Source: Actinomycetales bacterium (GTDB lineage: Bacteria > Actinomycetota > Actinomycetes > Actinomycetales > Dermatophilaceae). Taken from it: DNA of 64,000 nt. The notes beneath the pieces were generated by a model that saw nothing but the letters and a program-made list of their open reading frames with translations, was not told the DNA's origin and did no database searches. The translations under genes were made by a program, and so were the position numbers. Below are positions 38,505 through 45,767 of this stretch, piece after piece. The DNA is taken from the NCBI GenBank assembly GCA_016710645.1, contig JADJVI010000018.1:1-64000 (forward strand), read 5' to 3'. Positions within the stretch are counted from its first letter, which is position 1; each line of letters opens with the position of its first letter.

Positions 38505-38804
38505 GTGGCCAAGGCAGACCTATTGATCCGCAACTTCCCCGCCGATGACCTCAGGCTGCTCGACGAGCAGGCCACCAGACTGGGCCTCTCCCGGACCGAG
38601 CACTTACGACGGCAGTTGAGTCGAGAAGCCAGGCGTGGATCCGCCCCGGTCACGACCGCCCATCTCCGTGACGTGAGCGGGCTGCTCGCGGATCTCGGTG
38701 ACGACGCAGTGTCCGATCTCAGTGAACATTGCCTTTGCGGCAGTTGGCGCTCTGCGGGAGGGGCAATGATGCGTGAGAACGCTGCGGGAATCTGGTCTCA
38801 GTGA
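38505..38804 (+). pseudogene. VapB-type antitoxin, C-terminus replaced by IS-end sequence
   Basis: The first about 68 residues (KADLLIRNFPADDLRLLDEQ, TRLGLSRTEHLRRQLSR) form a ribbon-helix-helix antitoxin of the VapB type. At about 38716 a repeat cluster begins and the last 29 codons translate those repeats, so the natural end and the toxin gene that should follow are missing. The DNA-binding part and its operator remain, so it may still act as an orphan repressor. Confidence 0.65.
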
Positions 38805-38910
38805 TCGTTGCCTTTGTGGGGTTCCTTGTGCTGGTTCCCGTTGTCTCGCAACGTCACGCCCAACGTGAGGGGCAAAGATGGCTGAGACAGAGGCAAAGAT
38901 GACTGAGACC
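38717..38910. repeat. Cluster of five 20-bp repeats, direct then inverted, resembling IS ends
   Basis: Direct copies: 38717-38736 (TCTCAGTGAACATTGCCTTT) and 38796-38815 (TCTCAGTGATCGTTGCCTTT). Inverted copies: 38760-38778 (GGGGCAATGATGCGTGAGA), 38869-38888 (GGGCAAAGATGGCTGAGACA) and 38891-38910 (AGGCAAAGATGACTGAGACC). The shared core is TCTCAG-N-NAT-N-NTTGCC. Multiple short repeats at both ends are typical of IS21-family elements, but no transposase genes are present. Looks like a collapsed element or a non-autonomous derivative that interrupted vapB. Confidence 0.6.
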
Positions 38911-39006
38911 GAACACGCAGTCATGTCTGACGCATGGTCCTGACAGAGATCCGACATAATGTAGATTATCGGCGTTCCCACACTCAGCGTTTGGCTTGCG
39001 CGCCGC

Positions 39007-39405
39007 TCAAGCCTCATCGGGCGCTTGAAATCTCAGGAGCCTCTGAGACTTTCGATCGAAACTGAAGACTGCCGAGCAACCTGATGCTCGACACGTGTGG
39101 CTGATGAGTGCATCGGCGAAGTCGGCACCCTTGCGCAGGTCCCGCAGAGCAGCGCGAGCGTTGCTCTGGTCCTGGACAACAATGTCGCCGCTATCTGCCA
39201 GGCCCTCGAGGACGGCGGCAACGTCGTCGGAAGAGATCCCGTATCCGCGAGTGAGCACCCAGTAGATTTCCACGAGCACGACTGTCGTGAGGAATCCCGG
39301 TTCGCTTGGAGTGAGGCTCTCGAACAGCCCTGTGGCGACCTTCGATTGGATCGGGTCATCCTGCACCAAGTGCCGAACAACAACGTTGGTGTCGAGCCCG
39401 ATCAC
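39007..39405 (-). CDS. PIN-domain ribonuclease toxin (VapC type)
   Basis: 132 residues with the PIN acidic tetrad: D in MIGLDTNVVVRHLVQDD, E in VLVEIYWVL, D in GADFADALI, D in FSFDRKSQRL. It would cleave RNA (often tRNA) unless bound by the antitoxin. Its ATG overlaps the upstream antitoxin stop by four bases, the usual toxin-antitoxin arrangement. Confidence 0.85.
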   Translation of the reverse strand: MIGLDTNVVVRHLVQDDPIQSKVATGLFESLTPSEPGFLTTVVLVEIYWVLTRGYGISSDDVAAVLEGLADSGDIVVQDQSNARAALRDLRKGADFADALISHTCRASGCSAVFSFDRKSQRLLRFQAPDEA

Positions 39406-39641
39406 TGGTCGAGCACGCCTTTGACGATGGCTTCGTCCATCTCCCCGAGGGTCAATGCTGGCCCGGAGTACTTCACGGCGCCAGCCAGGGATGCCGCAGA
39501 GTGGTGAGCTGCTCTGATGACGTAGTCCCCCTCGGCGTTCTGGGTGAAGCTCACCGCTACGCCGGTCGTGAGCCCGAGGGCGAGTCGCACGTCCTTGGGG
39601 ATCGTGATCTGGCCTTTGCTGGTCATGGTCCCAACGCTCAT
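39402..39641 (-). CDS. AbrB/MazE-type antitoxin
   Basis: 79 residues beginning MSVGTMTSKGQITIPKDVR, the swapped-hairpin AbrB DNA-binding fold, with a C-terminal toxin-binding tail (LTLGEMDEAIVKGVLDQ). ATG 39641 is preceded by AGGAGG at six bases; GTG 39647 would sit on the ribosome-binding site. The promoter carries a palindrome and a TACCAT -10 (39659-39664). Confidence 0.85.
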   Translation of the reverse strand: MSVGTMTSKGQITIPKDVRLALGLTTGVAVSFTQNAEGDYVIRAAHHSAASLAGAVKYSGPALTLGEMDEAIVKGVLDQ

Positions 39642-39649
39642 GGGCACCT

Positions 39650-39667
39650 CCTTACGACATGGTAAGG
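39650..39667. promoter_or_regulatory. Operator of the AbrB-PIN toxin-antitoxin operon
   Basis: CCTTAC-N6-GTAAGG is a perfect inverted repeat that covers the minus-strand -10 TACCAT and the ribosome-binding site. Suits autorepression by the antitoxin. Confidence 0.5.
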
Positions 39668-39781
39668 CGGGGCTCCCGGCTCTTCAACTCCCCGCCAGTT
39701 GACGGGCGGGAGCCGGTAGCGCAGGTGAACCTGTTCGAACGGTGACCTGGCTCCGGCGTCGCAGGATGCGAGCATGAGCAG

Positions 39782-39871
39782 GTGATCCTTCCGGTCGTGC
39801 GAGACCCGCGCCTCATCACGATTCGCCGCGGCGGCACGCTGACTGACTCGAATCACCAGTTGCTAGCGATC
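39782..39871 (+). pseudogene. N-terminal fragment of an Imm-5-like putative immunity protein
   Basis: From GTG 39782 the frame reads MILPVVRDPRLITIRRGGTL then TDSNHQLLAI, which I recognise as the start of a putative immunity protein family common in actinobacteria. After that the sequence no longer matches what I recall of the family. The rest of the gene appears lost. Bases 39872-39997 hold nothing I can identify. Recognition is from memory of the family start only. Confidence 0.35.
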
Positions 39872-39997
39872 GTCGGCAACTCCCTGAAGGGATCCGCTCT
39901 CTCGTCCTTGAGGACCAGGCTCGGCGCAGCGAGATCTGTTGGAACGTCTTCACTGGGTAGTGGCCACTCCCCCGGCAGCGCGCTCGGCAGGAGAGCC

Positions 39998-40390
39998 TTA
40001 CGGGATGAGCAGACAATCCCTTGGGAATCGTTGGGCCAGAGGGACATCGAACGTGGCCAGGCGCCCGCCGTGGTGTTTGGCCAAGGCGGCGAGATAGGTG
40101 TCGGTGACCTGGCGATAGCCGCGGACAGTGTCCAGATCCACGTCGAGATAGGTGAGGTCATCGGTCCAGAAGGCGCACCGCGGTGCTGCGCGGACTCCTG
40201 CGAGGACGGATGTAGCTGTCGACACGGCCTCACCGATTCGCACGAGGAACCTCACCAGGGCGCCTTCCACCACCGGCGACACCGCAAACGCCTCGACTGT
40301 CGCGAGCCAGTCACTGGCTCGCTCGTGGTGCTCGTGCTCGGCGATGGTCAGTGCGATGAGCGCATTCGCATCGAGCAGGAACGTCGTCAC
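39998..40390 (-). CDS. vapC: PIN-domain ribonuclease toxin (VapC type), second pair
   Basis: 130 residues: D in MTTFLLDANALIALTI, E in VVEGALVRFL, D in TYLAAL-flanked VTDTYLAAL, and D in LATFDVPLAQ form the PIN active site. Overlaps the vapB stop by four bases. Distinct in sequence from the PIN protein at 39007. Confidence 0.85.
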   Translation of the reverse strand: MTTFLLDANALIALTIAEHEHHERASDWLATVEAFAVSPVVEGALVRFLVRIGEAVSTATSVLAGVRAAPRCAFWTDDLTYLDVDLDTVRGYRQVTDTYLAALAKHHGGRLATFDVPLAQRFPRDCLLIP

Positions 40391-40617
40391 TGCTCATCCA
40401 GGAGCACGGCAACCTCGTCGCTGGTGATGACCCGACCCAAGGACAGCACCGGTAGTCCGGAACGCGGGTCGGCCTTGAGCACCAGGGGTTCATCGAGTTG
40501 AGCCAGGCCTCGCATCGTGAGGTCCGCGATGACGGATGACAGCGATGCACCTCGTCGGCGGGCCAGGTCCGTGGCGCGACGGTGGACGGCAGGAGGGAGG
40601 TCGACGGTTGTCCGCAT
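40387..40617 (-). CDS. vapB: Ribbon-helix-helix antitoxin (VapB type)
   Basis: 76 residues, MRTTVDLPPAVHRRATDLAR then RGASLSSVIADLTMRGL, a ribbon-helix-helix DNA-binding domain with a C-terminal toxin-binding tail. The minus-strand -10 TATGAT lies six bases before the ATG, so the mRNA is probably leaderless, and a perfect palindrome covers that box. Confidence 0.85.
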   Translation of the reverse strand: MRTTVDLPPAVHRRATDLARRRGASLSSVIADLTMRGLAQLDEPLVLKADPRSGLPVLSLGRVITSDEVAVLLDEQ

Positions 40618-40620
40618 TCT

Positions 40621-40638
40621 TGCATCATAGATGATGCA
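40621..40638. promoter_or_regulatory. vapBC operator over a leaderless promoter
   Basis: TGCATCATAGATGATGCA is a perfect 8-2-8 palindrome. It contains the minus-strand -10 TATGAT (40624-40629), six bases from the vapB ATG. A further half-site (CGATGCA) lies at 40643-40649. Confidence 0.65.
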
Positions 40639-40729
40639 GATACGATGCAGCCGCGATGTAGTCCGACCAAAGCAGGCTCCTTCCCGCGCTGTATCAGCGA
40701 GCCCGGTAGCGACCTCCTTCCTCACACAG

Positions 40730-42310
40730 ATGAAGCGGCGCGCGTGCGCCCGTCACCGAAGGAGAAGCCAGGCCGCCCGCGAGACCACCGTGGTCCTGCA
40801 CAACCAGACTCCCCAAGACCTGCACCGCGTCGCGCTGGGCCTGGACCACGGAGAGTGGACCACCCAGCCGCCGGAAACGATCGCTGCTTGGCAGACCGTC
40901 ACCTTCAAGTCCGAGTCGGACGGCATCGGCACCGGCACCGAGGCATGGGCGAACTTCCGGATCGGCCAGAGCGCCGACCAGCTCAACCTGCACTGGGCAA
41001 ACCCATTCACCGGGCTCAACAGGTACGCCCAGAGCGTCTCCGGACCGTGGGGGGTGTACTTCTCCGGAGGCAAGGGTGACCAAACGACAGTGGAGTACTA
41101 CTTCATCGACAGCGACCGCCACGCCATCCCAAACTACCGCCCATCCCGTTTTGGCTTTCAGTTCGGCAACCAGTGGCCGAGCATCCACATCACGTCGGTC
41201 GACCTTCCGGGCGGCACGTCACTCCCGATCGGCGACGCCTCGATGGGCATGTGCGGCGGCATGGCGTTCGCCTCGCGGGACTACTACGACTTCGGCAGCG
41301 AAGCGCCTCGGCAGAACACGAACCCGACCGGCGAGGGCGACCCGCTCTTCGACTACATCGTCCGGCGCCTTGCGGCGAGCCTCAACCCCGGCGACGTCGC
41401 CGACTTCATCAAGTTCGCCAGCCCGCATTACCCGGACACCGACGACCTCACCGGTGAGGGACGCAACTGGCACATGGCGCGGGTGGCCTTTCCCGGCATA
41501 CGGAATGTCATCGACAGCGGACACCCCTGCCCGATCGGGATCATCACGGGGTCGCTGTTCAATCCGGCTCATCTGGGCCACCAGGTGCTCGTCTACGGCT
41601 ACCAGCTGCAGAACCAGTTGCTCACCCTGTGGATCTACGACCCGAACAGTCCATCCAACGACAACGTGACGATGACCCTGGACATCTCCAATACCCGAGA
41701 CCACCTGATCGGCGTCGCCCACAACCTCAACCTCGCCGGCAACCCGCCGATCACGTGCTTCTTCACTCAGAGCTACGACACCCGATTCCCCGTCGGCTGG
41801 ATCGATGGCGGCGGACCAGGCACCCATCGAGCGACGGGCGACACGATGCCGCCGCACACCGGGATCCTCGAGGGAGAACAGATCACCTCGACGAACGGCC
41901 ACTTCCACCTCACGCACCAACCCGGTGGCAACATCACGTTGACGTGGGATCAGGGTCAGTTGTGGGAGTCCGGCAGCGGCGGCAACGGTGGCGGCACGCT
42001 CATCATGCAAGCCGACGGCAACCTGGTCCTCTACGGTCGCGACGGGCGCGCCGTGTGGGCGACGGGCACCGACGGCAACAACGGCGCCCACCTGATCATG
42101 CAGGACGACGGCAACGCGGTCATCTACGCGGCATCGGGCCAAGCCGTCTGGGCGAGAAACACGGTGACGGCGCTGCCTCGGCTGCCCGATGTGTCGATCG
42201 TCAAGCCAAATGTCCTCAACCCGGAGGTGGCAGCGACGATCGAACGACTCACCACCAAGGCAGACAGGTCGGACGGGTCCGGCGGCGGACACCACTTCGA
42301 CACGATCTAG
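40730..42310 (+). CDS. Large aegerolysin-like / papain-like / B-lectin protein, candidate toxin
   Basis: About 526 residues in three parts. Residues about 22-128: a beta-sandwich with HGEW-x3-PPETI, FKSESDGIGTGTEAW, LHWANPF and YFSGGKGD, a pattern I associate with aegerolysin-like pore-forming or membrane-binding proteins. About 140-365: a cysteine-protease-like region with C in MGMCGGMAFASRD (about 174), H in LGHQVLVYGYQ (about 283) and WIYDPN. About 380-480: a mannose-binding B-lectin domain with two QxDxNxVxY motifs (MQADGNLVLYG and MQDDGNAVIYA). No signal peptide or membrane span is seen. ATG 40730 lacks a ribosome-binding site, so the start is uncertain. It is divergent from vapBC in an island with IS-like remnants. 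Confidence 0.55.
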   Translation: MKRRACARHRRRSQAARETTVVLHNQTPQDLHRVALGLDHGEWTTQPPETIAAWQTVTFKSESDGIGTGTEAWANFRIGQSADQLNLHWANPFTGLNRYAQSVSGPWGVYFSGGKGDQTTVEYYFIDSDRHAIPNYRPSRFGFQFGNQWPSIHITSVDLPGGTSLPIGDASMGMCGGMAFASRDYYDFGSEAPRQNTNPTGEGDPLFDYIVRRLAASLNPGDVADFIKFASPHYPDTDDLTGEGRNWHMARVAFPGIRNVIDSGHPCPIGIITGSLFNPAHLGHQVLVYGYQLQNQLLTLWIYDPNSPSNDNVTMTLDISNTRDHLIGVAHNLNLAGNPPITCFFTQSYDTRFPVGWIDGGGPGTHRATGDTMPPHTGILEGEQITSTNGHFHLTHQPGGNITLTWDQGQLWESGSGGNGGGTLIMQADGNLVLYGRDGRAVWATGTDGNNGAHLIMQDDGNAVIYAASGQAVWARNTVTALPRLPDVSIVKPNVLNPEVAATIERLTTKADRSDGSGGGHHFDTI

Positions 42311-42343
42311 CCGGTCCAGCCAGCTGACCGGCCGAGCCAAGAC

Positions 42344-42814
42344 TCAGCGCGGAGTCACCCACATGGTGATGTCGGCGTGGACGACCACCATTCCCCGCGG
42401 ATCGGTGACGTCCACGCCGACGACTACGTCCCGTGACTCCCCCGCGTCGAGCTGAGCCAGTGGCTCTACCGTCGCGACCGCCGTCAGGGTGCCCCGCGCC
42501 TTGGCCTGATAGGACACCGTCATCCCCTTGGGAATCCATCGGTGGCTCTCCGGCAACGAGACATCGATGGTCGTCCCGGCGGCCAGCTCGGCGAGGTTGC
42601 AGCAGGCGATCGCGTGAACAGTGCCGATGTGGTTGTGCACCCCCCACCAGTCCCGCATGCGCACCTCTCCCCTGCCGGGCTCCAGCGCGACGAAGCTCGC
42701 CCCGATGGTCCGGAAGTAGGGCGCCTTCATCGACACGGCAGCGCTGAAGATCGCCTTGCCGAGCGGGCGCGGAGCCAGGGTTTCATACGTCCGTTTGATC
42801 AGCGAAGCACTCAC
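42344..42814 (-). CDS. DUF4442/PaaI-like hot-dog thioesterase
   Basis: 156 residues with the hot-dog stretch MRDWWGVHNHIGTVHAIACC and NLAELAAGTTIDVSLPE. The family hydrolyses acyl-CoA or related thioesters; the substrate is unknown. GTG 42814 is set by minus-strand GAGAAT six bases upstream. Shares a 43-bp divergent promoter region with the GH76 gene. Confidence 0.72.
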   Translation of the reverse strand: MSASLIKRTYETLAPRPLGKAIFSAAVSMKAPYFRTIGASFVALEPGRGEVRMRDWWGVHNHIGTVHAIACCNLAELAAGTTIDVSLPESHRWIPKGMTVSYQAKARGTLTAVATVEPLAQLDAGESRDVVVGVDVTDPRGMVVVHADITMWVTPR

Positions 42815-42820
42815 ACCCCC

Positions 42821-42826
42821 ATTCTC
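42821..42826 (-). promoter_or_regulatory. -10 box for the DUF4442 gene
   Basis: Minus-strand GAGAAT, spacer GGGGGT, GTG 42814. Confidence 0.4.
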
Positions 42827-42845
42827 TCTATCCCCGCAATCGGGT

Positions 42846-42851
42846 GAGAAT
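42846..42851 (+). promoter_or_regulatory. -10 box for the GH76 gene
   Basis: GAGAAT, spacer GGGCCG, GTG 42858; mirrors the minus-strand box at 42821-42826. Confidence 0.4.
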
Positions 42852-42857
42852 GGGCCG

Positions 42858-43985
42858 GTGACGGAGTGGGACCAGCGTGCACGCGCGGCGGCGGATTCGG
42901 TCCGTCGCCTCTTCGGGCGTCGCCTGCTCGGTATGCCGTTCACTCACCTCGCGCGCGTCGACCACCCGGTGAGTCGACCCGTTTTCGGACCGTGGAACTA
43001 CTGGTGGCAGGCGCACTACATCGACGCGCTCGTCGATGAGTCGATTCGGGAGCACGCGCGCGGCACCGACGCCCTGGCCCGGCACGCGCGTCGGCTGGCC
43101 CAGCGCACCCTGGTGAGCGTCGGCATCCGCAATGTCGGACGCTTCACCAACGCCTACTACGACGACATGGCCTGGATGCTGTTGGCGGCCCACCGTCTGG
43201 AGATGCACGGAGCCACCCATGGTCCACTCCCCCGCGGCACCCGTGCGCACGCTGGCCGAGCCCTGCGCCGCACCATCAGCCGGGGCGACACGCCCGACCT
43301 CGGAGGCGGGGTTTTCTGGAACACCGCCCACGACTTCAAGAACCTCCCGGCGACCGGGCCCTGGTCGCTCTTTCGTGCTCGGATCGGGGATCTCGCACGT
43401 GCGGAGGCGCTCATCGACTGGTCCTACACCCACCTGCACGACCCGAGCACGGGGCTCCTTCAGGACGGCATCGAGATCGATCCGGACGGCGGCACTCGCC
43501 GCACCCCCCATATCTTCACCTACAACCAGGGCACCGTCCTGGGCACCCTCACCGAACTCGCAACTCGGGGACACCGCGAGTCGGCCGCCCGGGCCACCGA
43601 TCTGGTCGCCTCGGTGCACGCCCACCTCACCACCGACGCGGGTGGCCGGCTCGCCCTGCGCACCCACGGCGACGGCGACGGCGGGCTCTTCACCGGCATC
43701 CTCGTGCGCTACCTCGCGCTCGCGGCCCGGTCCCCCGCGCTGCCGTCCGCAACTCGGGAGGTCGCGGCCCGGCTGGTGCGCGACAACGCCCACCTCCTCT
43801 GGGATGGTCGCGAATCACGTTCCATGTCAAAGACATTGGGTATGCCGTCCAGCCAGGTCACGGTCTTCTCCCCCGACCCAGCCGCGCCGGCCCGCGAAAG
43901 CCAGCCACCCGGCATCCCCATCGAGCTATCCACCCAACTGCAGGCCTGGACCATCCTGGAGGCGGCGGCGTCACTCAGCGAGTGA
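42858..43985 (+). CDS. Glycoside hydrolase family 76 (alpha-1,6-mannanase-like)
   Basis: 375 residues, alpha/alpha-barrel type. The paired catalytic aspartates of GH76 are in FTNAYYDDMAWMLLAA; further conserved pieces are WNTAHDFKNLPATGP and FTYNQGTVLGTL. No signal peptide is seen, which suggests a cytoplasmic role, or an unusual route outside. GH76 enzymes cut alpha-1,6-mannan, present in actinobacterial lipomannan. Overlaps the sortase gene tail to tail by 11 bases. Confidence 0.8.
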   Translation: MTEWDQRARAAADSVRRLFGRRLLGMPFTHLARVDHPVSRPVFGPWNYWWQAHYIDALVDESIREHARGTDALARHARRLAQRTLVSVGIRNVGRFTNAYYDDMAWMLLAAHRLEMHGATHGPLPRGTRAHAGRALRRTISRGDTPDLGGGVFWNTAHDFKNLPATGPWSLFRARIGDLARAEALIDWSYTHLHDPSTGLLQDGIEIDPDGGTRRTPHIFTYNQGTVLGTLTELATRGHRESAARATDLVASVHAHLTTDAGGRLALRTHGDGDGGLFTGILVRYLALAARSPALPSATREVAARLVRDNAHLLWDGRESRSMSKTLGMPSSQVTVFSPDPAAPARESQPPGIPIELSTQLQAWTILEAAASLSE

Positions 43986-44757
43986 CGACTGCCCCCAGGT
44001 CCCACGCGACGACGACATTGCGGGTAGACGCCTGACTGAGGTCGGTGGGCTGGAGGCAGCCGATGGTGAGCAACCGACCCGGGATTGGGGCCGTGCCCCA
44101 CACCGAGGTGTCGTTGGCCAGGCCGCCGTCCTTGGTCGGGGTGTGGAAGCTCACGGCCCGATAGACCAGCCAGCGCTGACCGGAGGCTTCGGTGCGGACC
44201 CACAGCTCGTCGCCCTGGGACACCGCAAAGGCCTGCGTGCGCCAGTCGTAGAGGGCGTTGAAGGCGGCCGGTCCCTTGCGCCACGTGTGACCGGCCAGCA
44301 CGGTGAGGTCAGCTGCGGAGGTGCCGGGCAACGAATAGGGCCGGTCCGGGGCGGTGTAGTAGCACGCGGTCTCGAGATGAGATCGGCCCGGGTCGAGCAG
44401 GCCGTTGACCACAGGACAGGGTGTCGTCGCGATCGGGATGCTGGTGCCAGTCTTGGGCAGGAACAGCTCCCGGGGGACCGACGGTGCGATCTGTGCCGCT
44501 TCGCCGGTGACCACTGACCCAGGGCTGGTCGTAGCTGTCGCGAGCGACGCGGTGGCAGCCGAGGTTGTCGCCCCACCATCCGTTGAGCCTAGGGACCCCG
44601 AGGGCGGGGCAATCGCGGACGCCTGTCCCGACGCGGTCACGGGGCTGACCGAACCGGCCGAGCCAGCACACCCGGTGAGCCCCACCGTCAGCGCCGCTGC
44701 CACCCCCGCGCCCCACGTGCCCAACAGCGATGGTATGCCGGTCCGCCGGGCCATCAT
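43975..44757 (-). CDS. Sortase (class E/F-like) with lipoprotein-type leader
   Basis: 260 residues. N-terminal hydrophobic leader with lipobox-like LTVGLTGC (C near 30), then a Ser/Thr/Ala linker and the sortase barrel: catalytic H in LAGHTWRKG, C in LLTIGCLQPTD and R in TRNVVVAWD. A lipid-anchored sortase would be uncommon; the leader may instead be a membrane anchor. It is downstream of a secreted pilin-like protein on the same strand (53-bp gap), so they are likely one operon. Confidence 0.75.
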   Translation of the reverse strand: MMARRTGIPSLLGTWGAGVAAALTVGLTGCAGSAGSVSPVTASGQASAIAPPSGSLGSTDGGATTSAATASLATATTSPGSVVTGEAAQIAPSVPRELFLPKTGTSIPIATTPCPVVNGLLDPGRSHLETACYYTAPDRPYSLPGTSAADLTVLAGHTWRKGPAAFNALYDWRTQAFAVSQGDELWVRTEASGQRWLVYRAVSFHTPTKDGGLANDTSVWGTAPIPGRLLTIGCLQPTDLSQASTRNVVVAWDLGAVVTR

Positions 44758-44810
44758 CGCGGCGTCACCACATCATCACCACACGAGTACTCCGCCATTG
44801 CCCGGAGGCA

Positions 44811-45674
44811 TCACCGGGCGTCGTCGACCCCGGTGTTGGCGCCGATCCCCCGACCGGGCGTCGCCTGCACGGCGCACCTCACACCGGCGTCGGCCGGCAA
44901 CGGGAAGGCCAGCGGTGCCGTGGTGAGGTCAGACCAGGCGACCGCCACCGGGTCGACCAGGGTCGCGGTCCGGGTGCCGTTCGCCTCCGACCAACGGACC
45001 GTGGCCGTGTTGGCCGGCAGGGCGCCCGCCCAGGCGACATTGGTGGCGGTGCCGTCCGGGTTGCATGGGTCGCTCGTCGAGGGTGCGATTGGCTTGGGAG
45101 TGGTCACCCGTTCGTTGACGAGGTTGATCGTCGCCCGCAATGTGGTGGCGTCGTTGGTGACCGTCCAATCCCCCAACCCTGGCTTGAACAGGGTGCCGTC
45201 CAGCTCCACGCCCGTGAGGCCGGGCCGCAGCGCCGCCACGGCGTTCTGCTCGGTCCAGCCGCCGGGCCCCCGGCACACGAACGCGGGTCCAGTCCGCACG
45301 GCATACCCGATCGGGGCTGCCGTCTCGCGCAGCACGAGGCACTCGGTGATGGGGAGGTCCCAGCCGCCCACGCGAGGGATATCGGTGGTGTACGAGTCGC
45401 CCGAGGTGCCGACCTCGGTCATCCCCGGAGCGAACCACGGGTAGTCCTTGAGCGAGACGCAGGTGAGGTCGGGATCGCCGTCGAATTTGGAGCAGCTCCA
45501 TCCGTCGAAGCTCCCGCCGGGCAGGAGCGCGCCGGTTGAATCGACCTTGTTGATCGTCATCGTCCCCGGGGATCCGCTGGCGCCGGCTGGGGCAGCTAGC
45601 GCGAGGGCCAGTCCGAGGCCGACGATCGCACCAACCCAGCGGCGCGCAGATGCTCGGCTAATGACGGTGTGCAT
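44811..45674 (-). CDS. Secreted SpaA-like (prealbumin-fold) surface protein
   Basis: 287 residues. ATG 45674 follows GGGAGG. The signal peptide has RR near the start, a hydrophobic core (VGAIVGLGLALALAAPAGA) and probable cleavage after AGA. The mature start MTINKVDSTGALLPGGSFDG matches SpaA/Cna-B type pilin domains. It lacks an LPXTG motif and a C-terminal membrane span, ending GANTGVDDAR. Probably partnered with the downstream sortase, but how it would be anchored is unclear. Confidence 0.65.
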   Translation of the reverse strand: MHTVISRASARRWVGAIVGLGLALALAAPAGASGSPGTMTINKVDSTGALLPGGSFDGWSCSKFDGDPDLTCVSLKDYPWFAPGMTEVGTSGDSYTTDIPRVGGWDLPITECLVLRETAAPIGYAVRTGPAFVCRGPGGWTEQNAVAALRPGLTGVELDGTLFKPGLGDWTVTNDATTLRATINLVNERVTTPKPIAPSTSDPCNPDGTATNVAWAGALPANTATVRWSEANGTRTATLVDPVAVAWSDLTTAPLAFPLPADAGVRCAVQATPGRGIGANTGVDDAR

Positions 45675-45755
45675 GGTCTGAGGCCTCCCGACTCGAGTGG
45701 TGCCCCCCGGCGCCACCGCGGGACCAAGGTTACCCGGTGGCGACACCGGACGGCA

Positions 45756-45761
45756 TACCCT
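45756..45761 (+). promoter_or_regulatory. -10 box for leaderless yjjI, built into an ACGGCATAC word
   Basis: ACGGCATAC (45750-45758) plus CCT gives TACCCT; spacer GGGGGT; ATG 45768. The surrounding GCATACCC and GGGTATGC also form an inverted repeat that could be an operator. Confidence 0.6.
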
Positions 45762-45767
45762 GGGGGT

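Noticed and set aside
38604..39017. Minus-strand open frame through the repeat cluster
   Set aside because: Its sequence is a translation of the IS-end repeats and the antisense of vapB; no family features.
39853..40233. Minus-strand open frame overlapping vapC
   Set aside because: It overlaps the vapC toxin on the same strand in another frame and has no recognisable domain.
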